DNA of 6,542 bases from Candidatus Bipolaricaulota bacterium (GTDB lineage Bacteria; Bipolaricaulota; Bipolaricaulia; Bipolaricaulales; Bipolaricaulaceae): the NCBI GenBank assembly GCA_021129895.1, contig JAJOKL010000160.1:1-6542 (forward strand), given 5' to 3'. The notes below the pieces were generated by a model. That model was not told the origin of the DNA and ran no database searches. It was given only the letters and a program-made list of their open reading frames with translations. The position numbers were made by a program, and so were the translations under genes. Of this stretch, positions 1 through 5,149 are shown one piece after another. Within the stretch, counting starts at the first letter, position 1; each line of letters starts with the position of its first letter.

Positions 1-189
1 TGCTTAGTGGAGGTGGACCCAACGTGGAACAGAGCCTCGCAACAGGCCCTGTTGTGCCTGGATCCGTAAAAGTTCCAGGGGCAAGTACCCTCATCTGGTG
101 CGCCCACCTCTTCCTGGTCCTGGAGTGGCGCCAGAACAGGCCCTGCAGCCTAATCACCGGTTCTCAAACCAAAAACTTCCATGCCTCCT
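1..189. other. left-edge region without a supported gene
   Basis: No convincing protein gene or known RNA is visible here. A plus-strand open frame from 24 to 215 lacks a ribosome binding site and a recognisable protein pattern, and it runs into the palindrome and the end of the opposite gene. The region contains a short hairpin at 38-56 (arm CAACAG at 40-45, CTGTTG at 49-54, extended by a G-U and a C-G pair). It also contains an 11-base direct repeat, AACAGGCCCTG, at 41-51 and 135-145. There is no tRNA T-loop motif and no SRP RNA, RNase P RNA or tmRNA signature that I recognise. It may be intergenic DNA or part of an unrecognised structured RNA that continues to the left. Confidence 0.5.
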
Positions 190-215
190 TTAACCCGGTT
201 CCGGAACCGGGTTAA
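190..215 (-). terminator. perfect 26-bp palindrome at the fmdB stop, possible terminator
   Basis: The sequence is a perfect palindrome: the arm TTAACCCGGTT (190-200) and its complement (205-215) flank CCGG, giving an 11-bp stem with a 4-base loop. The TAA stop codon of the FmdB gene (214-212, minus strand) lies inside the first arm of the transcript. No T-run follows directly on either strand. On the minus strand a run of five T appears about 15 bases past the stem, so a classical Rho-independent terminator is only partly supported. It could instead be an mRNA 3'-end stabilising hairpin or a protein-binding palindrome. The palindrome is certain; its role is inferred from its position at the end of the minus-strand gene block. 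Confidence 0.5.
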
Positions 216-439
216 CCCTCCGACTTGGAGCCGCCGCCTTCGCTTGAACCGGAGGACTTCCTCCGATACTCGGTGGTGTAAAAGCCGCTCCCTTTATAGA
301 CCACCCCGAACCGGGGCAAGAGCCGGGTCACATCGTGGGAGCCGCAGGCAGTGCAGCGAACCAGCGGCCCGTCGCCGCGGGCTACCAGCTCGCGGAATTC
401 CGCCCCGCAGCGTTTGCATTCGTAGCGATAGATCGGCAT
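212..439 (-). CDS. FmdB-family zinc ribbon protein
   Basis: This is a small 75-residue protein of the FmdB/CxxC_CXXC_SSSS putative regulatory family. The N-terminus MPIYRYEC is the family hallmark. It carries two cysteine pairs, C8-x2-C11 and C29-x2-C32, that should bind one zinc ion. These are followed by the GSGFY segment and a disordered Ser/Gly-rich tail typical of the family. Two ATG codons are adjacent (442 and 439). A strong GGAGGT at 450-445 lies 2 bases from the first and 5 from the second, and the family consensus begins at the second, so 439 is chosen. The molecular role of the family is poorly known. It was first named in connection with formamidase operons and is often called regulatory, but these small proteins occur widely beside translation genes. 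It lies 190 bases downstream of the PP-loop gene and may have its own promoter. Confidence 0.9.
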   Translation of the reverse strand: MPIYRYECKRCGAEFRELVARGDGPLVRCTACGSHDVTRLLPRFGVVYKGSGFYTTEYRRKSSGSSEGGGSKSEG

Positions 440-444
440 CATCC

Positions 445-450
445 ACCTCC
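445..450 (-). promoter_or_regulatory. ribosome binding site of the FmdB gene
   Basis: Read on the minus strand this is GGAGGT, a near-perfect Shine-Dalgarno sequence. It lies 5 bases before the ATG at 439 and only 2 bases before the ATG at 442, and so favours the second ATG. It contrasts with the transporter and HerA-like genes of the window, which have no visible Shine-Dalgarno sequence. Confidence 0.8.
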
Positions 451-468
451 CCTGGGTTGAGGTGATCC

Positions 469-540
469 AAGGGCCCCTCTACGGTTCAACCTGGCCCTTC
501 ATGGGCCCAATGAAAACTTCTCCACCCTTTCCCATTGGGC
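469..540. repeat. overlapping inverted repeats in the fmdB upstream region
   Basis: Three inverted repeats overlap in the 190-base gap between the PP-loop gene and fmdB. (a) AAGGGCC at 469-475 pairs with GGCCCTT at 493-499 (7 bp, 17-base loop). (b) GGCCC at 493-497 pairs with GGGCC at 503-507 (5 bp, 5-base loop). (c) GCCCAATG at 505-512 pairs with CATTGGGC at 533-540 (8 bp, 20-base loop). Pairs a and b share 493-497, and b and c share 505-507, so the foldings exclude one another. This is the geometry of an attenuator or of operator half-sites, but no leader peptide, T-run or known riboswitch is recognisable. The repeats are seen directly; any role is inference. Confidence 0.45.
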
Positions 541-601
541 AATCCCGTCCCGCCGGGAAGATACAACCGCACCCGGATCAGGGCGCGGCCCACTGGAATC
601 A

Positions 602-620
602 ATACACAGGCCGGGTGTAT
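602..620 (-). repeat. short hairpin just after the PP-loop gene
   Basis: ATACAC at 602-607 and GTGTAT at 615-620 form a 6-bp inverted repeat with a 7-base GC-rich loop. It starts 9 bases past the stop codon at 632-630 of the PP-loop gene on the minus strand. No T-run follows, so it is at best a weak terminator or mRNA end structure and may be chance. Confidence 0.25.
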
Positions 621-629
621 GAACCGGCT

Positions 630-1640
630 TCAACGTGCCAAGTATACCTCGGTCGAGGCCGGCATCAAGGCCTCCTCCAGGGAGGCCGGGGCAGCAACCG
701 CCAATCGCCTGGTTTCCTCCTCCCATTCGAACCGGAAGCGAAGCTCGCACAGGGCTCCCGGGGAAAAGCCGGCCAGGGCCAGGGCGATTCGGGCCGCCGC
801 AGTGGCGGCTTCCAGGCGACACCGCTGGGGATGGGTGGACCAATCCGCTCGCACTAACACCAGGGGAGAGCGGGGCAGGGAGAAATAAAGGCGCATGTCG
901 GTGGGCAAAAACAGTGTCTGGAGCAGGGCTTGCTCGTGCTGATCCAGGGCCACCACCACCTTGAAGTCCGGCGGCAGGTGGTAGAAGTGGCGGAAGGTGA
1001 GCAAGCGCAGGGTGTTGACGGTGGGGGACTCCCGAGCCAGAAGTCCGCGCAGGCGGGCTACGTACACGGGGTTGGCCAGGTGACAGCGTTCCTCGGCCTC
1101 CACCCCTGGGGGCACCCCCAGAGAGCGGGCCAGCAGCTCCAGGCGTTCCCCGTCCGGGGAGGTGAGATCGAACAGCAGCCCTGGCGGCCAATGTCCCTGC
1201 TGTTCGGCCAAGGTGGGGGGGAGGAGCCGTCCCGACAGGGGCCGCACCACCCGGCCGGCCAGGCCCAGCTCCCGTTCCAAGGTCACAAGCTGGGGGGCGT
1301 CCAGACCCCCTTTCCCCACGATTTCCCCGGTGATCACGTAATCCAAGCGTCCCCGCCGCAGCAGCCGGGCGGCCCGAGACAGGAGCACCCACCGACAGGC
1401 CCCACAGGGGAAGGGGAGGTCATCACCACTGGCGGCCATCCCCAGGTATTCCCGCTTCAGGGTTTTGGTGCCCAGGCCCCCGCCCGAAGGGTAAAGGCGA
1501 TCTTCAACTTCTTCCGGCTCCAGGAAGAACGGGGACCGGAAGTAGAGGACCTTCAACTCAAGCCCCGGCACCCCTTGGGCCAGCCTGAGGGTGACCTTAC
1601 TCGCCAGGCTGCCCGAGTAGAGCACCAGGGCTTTCGCCAT
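630..1640 (-). CDS. PP-loop (thiouridine synthase-like) protein with probable C-terminal NFACT-R-like domain
   Basis: This 336-residue protein resembles the MnmA/ThiI-like predicted tRNA thiouridylation proteins (COG0482-related, AANH/PP-loop fold). Matching landmarks in order are the N-terminal loop YSGSLASK (8-15), the cysteine pair PCGACRW (C79, C82), VITGEIVG (102-109), the RPLSGRLLPPT block (133-143) and RCHLANP with C186, which aligns with GGCLLTDP in relatives. The C-terminal part from about 210, starting SPTVNTLRLL, looks like the NFACT-R-type RNA-binding domain fused to such proteins. The family is thought to activate a tRNA uridine with ATP and insert sulfur; three cysteines in a CxxC + C pattern can hold a 4Fe-4S cluster in some relatives. 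Here the PP-loop is degenerate (SGSLAS instead of SGGxDS), so ATP use is uncertain. The start is ATG 1640, 4 bases after AAGGAG; a TTG one codon earlier is too close to that site. It lies 12 bases after hpf and is probably cotranscribed with it. Confidence 0.75.
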   Translation of the reverse strand: MAKALVLYSGSLASKVTLRLAQGVPGLELKVLYFRSPFFLEPEEVEDRLYPSGGGLGTKTLKREYLGMAASGDDLPFPCGACRWVLLSRAARLLRRGRLDYVITGEIVGKGGLDAPQLVTLERELGLAGRVVRPLSGRLLPPTLAEQQGHWPPGLLFDLTSPDGERLELLARSLGVPPGVEAEERCHLANPVYVARLRGLLARESPTVNTLRLLTFRHFYHLPPDFKVVVALDQHEQALLQTLFLPTDMRLYFSLPRSPLVLVRADWSTHPQRCRLEAATAAARIALALAGFSPGALCELRFRFEWEEETRRLAVAAPASLEEALMPASTEVYLAR

Positions 1641-1644
1641 CAAG

Positions 1645-1650
1645 CTCCTT
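1645..1650 (-). promoter_or_regulatory. ribosome binding site of the PP-loop gene
   Basis: Read on the minus strand this is AAGGAG, 4 bases before ATG 1640 and 2 bases after the hpf stop TAG (1655-1653). It decides the start in favour of ATG 1640 over the adjacent TTG at 1643. The tight stop-to-site arrangement suggests translational coupling with hpf. Confidence 0.75.
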
Positions 1651-1652
1651 TC

Positions 1653-2171
1653 CTAACGCCGCGGGATGATGAGCCCATACTCTCCGTTTCCCCGACGGAA
1701 GACCACCGCCGGCGTGTCGTCCGCCGCGTTGAAGAACACCAGGAACTCCCGCCCGCTGGCCTCAAGCTGCAGCACCGCTTCTTCGGGAGTCATCGGCTTG
1801 CGGAAATAGGTCTCCATGCGGACGATGCGCGGGGAGTCCTGTTCCTGGGGCTGGGGGGAGACCTCCGGCCTGCCAGTCTTCCGCTCCACCCGCAGCTGTT
1901 CCTTGTACTTGACCAGCTGCCGCTGGAGCTTGTCCACTGCCTGGTCCACCGAGGCATACATATCCCCACTTGAGGCTTCCGCTTTGATGATCTTGCGGTT
2001 GACCAGGTGCCCCACCAGCTCCACTATGTGCCGGCCCCGCTCCACCTCCAGAATGGCATCGATGCTGATGATCTGGTCGAAGTAACGAGACAGGCCGTCC
2101 AATTTCTTGAGCACGTACTGCTTTACGGTGTCCAAATCTGAGTCGTAGCGCTCGACGATGCGAACTTTCAC
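1653..2171 (-). CDS. hpf: long-form ribosome hibernation promoting factor
   Basis: This 172-residue protein has the length and two-domain plan of long HPF. The N-terminal S30AE domain (about 1-95) binds the 30S decoding region and includes the conserved block DMYASVDQAVDKLQRQL (70-86). A polar, proline-containing linker (about 96-117) leads to a C-terminal dimerisation domain (about 118-172) with RKPMTPEEAVLQLE, FLVFFNA and the closing GEYGLIIPRR, all typical of the family. Long HPF dimerises 70S ribosomes into inactive 100S particles and protects them during starvation or stress. The start codon is GTG at 2171, placed by the N-terminal family pattern KVRIVERY and a G-rich AAAGGGGGG (2185-2177) 5 bases upstream. 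A promoter-like sequence lies just before it, overlapping the end of the HerA-like gene, so hpf may be transcribed separately, as expected for a stress gene. The PP-loop gene follows after 12 bases. Confidence 0.95.
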   Translation of the reverse strand: MKVRIVERYDSDLDTVKQYVLKKLDGLSRYFDQIISIDAILEVERGRHIVELVGHLVNRKIIKAEASSGDMYASVDQAVDKLQRQLVKYKEQLRVERKTGRPEVSPQPQEQDSPRIVRMETYFRKPMTPEEAVLQLEASGREFLVFFNAADDTPAVVFRRGNGEYGLIIPRR

Positions 2172-2190
2172 CTGATCCCCCCTTTATAGA

Positions 2191-2220
2191 ATCCTAGCAC
2201 GGGGACCGGTGGGCCGTCAA
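2191..2220 (-). promoter_or_regulatory. probable hpf promoter
   Basis: On the minus strand, TTGACG (2220-2215, 5 of 6 with the -35 consensus) is followed after 18 bases by TAGGAT (2196-2191, 4 of 6 with the -10 consensus). Transcription would start near 2184, giving a short leader that begins close to the G-rich ribosome binding site. The -35 box overlaps the TGA stop (2219-2217) of the upstream HerA-like gene. A second AT-rich hexamer, TATAAA (2188-2183), lies just downstream but has no -35 at a suitable distance. The motifs are seen; promoter activity is inferred. Confidence 0.5.
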
Positions 2221-3632
2221 GCTATCCGACTAAAATCGCGTTCTAGAGCGGAAAGTTGGCATAGCCTCCCCCGCAGGTAACACACCAGCTGATGGCAGCC
2301 TTCCGGTCCCAGTTCGGGGAGGAAACCGGAGAAGGCCCGATTCACGAACGCCTTCAGTTGGGCCCGGTAGGTGATCCCCCGGGCCAGGCGTTCGCAGGAA
2401 AGCAGGCCCATCTCCACCAGTTCGGTGGGGGGTTCCGCCAGCAGCGTGGCCTCGGCGCAGTCCGCCCAGGCGGCGAGCTCCGCGGTGGTGTAGGAGCGGG
2501 GCTCCCGGGAGGCGAGGAACGCCACCAGGCGGCGCTCGTGGATGGGAAGGCGTCCCAACCTCCGCAGCAGGCGCTCCACCTTCCGCAGCACTTCTGGTGG
2601 GAGGTCGAAGGCGGGCGGCACGGGGTCTTCCAGGGGAGGCTCCGGAGCCGGGGGGGCTGGGGGAGGTAGGGGAGTATGGCGTTCCCGGAGGCGTCGCTCC
2701 AGGTCCCTGATCCTGGCCTCCTTCAGGGCTAGCTCTGCTTCCAGTTTCTCCAGCTTGAGTTGGAGCTCACCATCGCCGGCCCCGTCCTTCTCCTCCTTGA
2801 ACTTGTGGATGGCAGCCAGGATCTCCCCCCGCACCTGCCGAAGCTTCGGGGTCTCCACCGGCTTGAACGAGGGGGTGAACCCCCCGTGGAAGGTCTTCCG
2901 GGGCCGGATCTTTACCTTGCGGATGCTCTGCCCGGAGAGGTAGATGCACTCCCCCACCCCCAGGCCGGTTACCTGCTCCTTGACCTCGGCCTTGGGCCAG
3001 GGGAGGAGCTCGGAGTAGACGCGCATGTCCACCTCGTGCACCACCCGGTGCAGAAACAGCATGCCGGCCTGGGTGAGGACGTCCTTCTCCACCTTGGCCG
3101 ACCGCTGGGAGATGATCACCGCCCCCAGGCCCCGCTTGCGCCCCCGCAGGGCGATACGGGCGATGACCTCCTTGAGGTCCGTCCTCACCCCCTGGGGGAT
3201 GAACTCGTGGCATTCCTCGATCCCGATCATGTAGGGTTTTCTGATCTTTCCGGCCAGGGACCAGATGCGGGTAAGGTACTCCAAGACGAACAGCTCCCGC
3301 TCTTCGGCGAGCATGTCCGAAACATCCAGGATCACCGGCACTCCCTCCCGCAGGGAGAGCTCGGCCACCCCGGGAGCGGCGTCCACATCGAGCTCGATGT
3401 CCACGTTCTCCCCCGCCCCCACCACCAGCACCTCGTACTTCTCCTTGAGCCCGAAGTACTCGCCGTCGATGTCCACAATAGACAGGGGGTAGCGGGCGGC
3501 GAGGAGCTCCTCGAAGATGACCCCGGCGGTGTTGGATTTCCCAGATCCCCGGATCCCCAGGATGGCCACGCATTGGCCGATGACCTCGGTCAGGGGGAGG
3601 GACAAGTCCGGGCCCAGGTTCAAGTGGCGCAT
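2217..3632 (-). CDS. HerA/DUF87-type ATPase with coiled coil and C-terminal winged-helix-like domain
   Basis: This 471-residue protein has a HerA/FtsK-superfamily ATPase core. It has Walker A GIRGSGKS (26-33), DIDGEY (54-59, the DPxGEY-like motif of HerA proteins), Walker B PYMIGIEECHEF (133-144), LRGRKRG (162-168) and the polar strand IISQRSAKVEKDVLTQ (173-188), a signature of HerA-like ATPases. After the core come a charged heptad-like helix (about 289-318, probable coiled coil), a proline-rich linker (about 321-345) and a C-terminal region (about 350-471) whose YTTAELAAWADC segment suggests a winged helix. Walker A begins only 25 residues from the start, so the N-terminal HAS barrel of classical HerA is absent. 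No NurA nuclease gene is in the window. The likely activity is a hexameric ATP-driven nucleic acid motor, but the substrate is unknown. ATG 3632 is the only sensible start: an in-frame TAG lies 15 bases upstream with no other start codon between, and there is no Shine-Dalgarno sequence. Confidence 0.85.
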   Translation of the reverse strand: MRHLNLGPDLSLPLTEVIGQCVAILGIRGSGKSNTAGVIFEELLAARYPLSIVDIDGEYFGLKEKYEVLVVGAGENVDIELDVDAAPGVAELSLREGVPVILDVSDMLAEERELFVLEYLTRIWSLAGKIRKPYMIGIEECHEFIPQGVRTDLKEVIARIALRGRKRGLGAVIISQRSAKVEKDVLTQAGMLFLHRVVHEVDMRVYSELLPWPKAEVKEQVTGLGVGECIYLSGQSIRKVKIRPRKTFHGGFTPSFKPVETPKLRQVRGEILAAIHKFKEEKDGAGDGELQLKLEKLEAELALKEARIRDLERRLRERHTPLPPPAPPAPEPPLEDPVPPAFDLPPEVLRKVERLLRRLGRLPIHERRLVAFLASREPRSYTTAELAAWADCAEATLLAEPPTELVEMGLLSCERLARGITYRAQLKAFVNRAFSGFLPELGPEGCHQLVCYLRGRLCQLSALERDFSRIA

Positions 3633-3641
3633 GACGGGGTC

Positions 3642-3647
3642 AGGCTA
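3642..3647 (-). promoter_or_regulatory. possible -10 element before the HerA-like gene
   Basis: Read on the minus strand this is TAGCCT, 9 bases before ATG 3632. It fits the loose TANNNT form of a -10 box and would leave at most a few untranslated bases. No clear -35 is visible and the match is weak. It is listed because the gene lacks a Shine-Dalgarno sequence and two other start codons of the window show the same arrangement more clearly. Confidence 0.2.
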
Positions 3648-3704
3648 CGGCCGGCCGGGCCCCCGCGCCAGGGAAGGGGGAAGCCAGGGAGGGGACACGT
3701 GGTG

Positions 3705-3720
3705 GGTAACGGACGTTACC
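3705..3720 (-). terminator. hairpin over the stop of the tRNA nucleotidyltransferase gene
   Basis: GGTAAC (3705-3710) and GTTACC (3715-3720) form a perfect 6-bp stem with a 4-base loop. The TAA stop codon (3718-3716, minus strand) lies in the first arm of the transcript. No T-run follows, so termination is doubtful; it may be an mRNA end-stabilising hairpin. The arrangement echoes the palindrome at the fmdB stop. The 83 bases between this stop and the HerA-like gene are long enough to hold separate transcription signals. Confidence 0.35.
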
Positions 3721-5143
3721 TCTGACCTTTGAGGAGCCTTTTGGCGAACTCCAAAGCTTCCTCCCTGCTTTCGATCTCCCCAGCCAGGATGCGCTCGTGC
3801 ACCTCGGAAAGCACCTCTCCCAGCCGCGGCCCGGGCGGCTCCCCCAACGCGATGAGGTCGTCCCCGGAGATCAGCTCCCTCGCCCGCTTGAGGCCCTGTA
3901 TCCTCCGCACGTGCAGGTGCAACCTGACAACGTGGGAGAGCAAGGGAAGCCAGGCGGAGGCGCGGTGGGCGGAGGCCTCGGCGTCGCAGATGAACAGGCG
4001 CAAAAGGTCGGAGAAGGTGGGGAACCTGGCGGTGAAATCCTCCAGCGGGGCCTCCTCATCTTCCCCGGAGGAAAGGAGCCGCACCTGCTTTCCCAGGCCC
4101 ATCTCCGCCAGCCGCCCGGCCCGCATGTGCTCCCGCACTAGGAACCTAACATGGTCGATCTCCCGGGTGGAAAAGCGGAGTCGCCTCATGGCTGCCTCTG
4201 CCAGGCGTTCTCCCAAAAGCTCGTGCCCGCCGGAGTGCTCCCCCCCGGAACGCTGTAGGGCCTCCCCCTTCCCCGCGTCGTGGAACAGCACCCCCAGCTT
4301 GACCAGGGGGGGGAAGCCCAAGGCGTCCGCCACCTCCAGGGCGAGCAGGGTGTGGGCGAACACGTCCCCCTCGGGGTGATACTCCGGGGCTTGGGGAACG
4401 CCCTTCAGGGCGACGATTTCCGGCAGGATATGCTGGAGGAGCCCCAGCTCATCCAGCAGCCTAAACCCCTGGGCGGCCCGGGGGCTGACGAGGATCTTCA
4501 CCAACTCCTCCCGGACCCTCTCCCAGGAGATCCCGGTGATCCTCCCGGCGTGGGCCCGGATCGCCTCCCGGGTGCGGGCCTCGATGGAAAAGCCGAGCTG
4601 GCAAGCGAACCTCACCGCCCTGAGCATCCGGAGGTAGTCCTCGGAGAGCCGGGTCCGGGGGTCGCCGATGGTACGGATGACCCCGGCCTCGAGATCCGCA
4701 AGCCCACCCACCAGATCGATGACCTCCCCGTCCGGGCGGGCGGCGAGCCCGTTCACCGTGAAGTCCCGCCGCAGAAGGTCCTCCTCCAAGGTGCTCCAGG
4801 CCACCCGATCCGGACGGCGGCCGTTGGTGTAGCCCCGCTCGCTGCGGAAGGTGGCCACCTCATACTGGCGCCCGTCCGGGGCCACCACGATCACTACCCC
4901 GAACGCCTCCCCCACGGTGAGCACCGGCCGGTCCTGAAATAGCCGCTTTATCTCCCCGGGGGTGGCGGAAGTGGCAATGTCCACGTCCTGGGGGACGTAG
5001 GGCTCGCCGGCCCGGTGGGCGAGCAGGGCGTCCCGCACCGCACCCCCCACGATCACCGCCCGGTGCCCGGCCCGGGAAAGCCGGTCCAGGATCTCTCCCA
5101 CGAACGGGTGAGCGGAGAGGAGCGCTTCAATCGGGATGCGCAT
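3716..5143 (-). CDS. tRNA nucleotidyltransferase (CCA-, CC- or A-adding), HD-domain type
   Basis: This 475-residue class II tRNA nucleotidyltransferase completes or repairs the 3'-CCA end of tRNAs from CTP and ATP. The head domain shows GGAVRD (33-38), the catalytic carboxylates in DVD (D53, D55), RRDFTVNGLA (125-134) and the nucleotide-selecting EDYLR (168-172), followed by LRAVRFACQLGF. An RNA-binding helical region follows. Next is an HD phosphohydrolase domain with H264 and H288-D289 (FHDAGK) plus further histidines (H303, H307), which appears intact and may give phosphatase or phosphodiesterase activity as in the E. coli enzyme. The C-terminal tail region ends at about 475. Sequence alone does not separate full CCA-adding from CC- or A-adding enzymes or poly(A) polymerase, so no gene symbol is given. 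ATG 5143 lies 6 bases after the transporter stop with only a GGGG stretch as ribosome binding site, so coupling to the upstream gene is likely. Confidence 0.92.
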   Translation of the reverse strand: MRIPIEALLSAHPFVGEILDRLSRAGHRAVIVGGAVRDALLAHRAGEPYVPQDVDIATSATPGEIKRLFQDRPVLTVGEAFGVVIVVAPDGRQYEVATFRSERGYTNGRRPDRVAWSTLEEDLLRRDFTVNGLAARPDGEVIDLVGGLADLEAGVIRTIGDPRTRLSEDYLRMLRAVRFACQLGFSIEARTREAIRAHAGRITGISWERVREELVKILVSPRAAQGFRLLDELGLLQHILPEIVALKGVPQAPEYHPEGDVFAHTLLALEVADALGFPPLVKLGVLFHDAGKGEALQRSGGEHSGGHELLGERLAEAAMRRLRFSTREIDHVRFLVREHMRAGRLAEMGLGKQVRLLSSGEDEEAPLEDFTARFPTFSDLLRLFICDAEASAHRASAWLPLLSHVVRLHLHVRRIQGLKRARELISGDDLIALGEPPGPRLGEVLSEVHERILAGEIESREEALEFAKRLLKGQR

Positions 5144-5149
5144 GCCCCA

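Noticed and set aside
24..215. Plus-strand open frame of 63 codons at the left edge
   Set aside because: No ribosome binding site, no family resemblance, and its end falls in the palindrome at the fmdB stop.
499..1392. Minus-strand open frame of 297 codons
   Set aside because: It is the shifted frame of the PP-loop gene; low-complexity Gly/Pro/Arg/Ala composition and no family match.
1641..1643. TTG as start of the PP-loop gene
   Set aside because: AAGGAG at 1650-1645 would be only one base away; the next codon, ATG 1640, has 4 bases of spacing and fits the family N-terminus.
930..1973. Long plus-strand open frame of 347 codons
   Set aside because: It lies antisense across the PP-loop gene and hpf and its protein is rich in Gln, Gly, His and Pro without domain pattern; the minus-strand genes are clearly real, so this is a GC-rich shadow.
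3696..3701. CACGTG palindrome upstream of the HerA-like gene as an operator
   Set aside because: A single 6-base palindrome is expected often by chance in GC-rich DNA and has no second copy nearby.
2760..3725. Plus-strand open frame of 321 codons
   Set aside because: It is antisense to the HerA-like gene, whose Walker motifs are unmistakable; the composition (Gly, Pro, His, Leu, Asp repeats) is that of a reverse-frame artefact.
4306..4313. Run of eight G inside the nucleotidyltransferase gene as a frameshift or slippage site
   Set aside because: The frame is continuous through it and the protein matches the family on both sides (GFPPLVKLGVLFHDAGK), so there is no sign of a frameshift.
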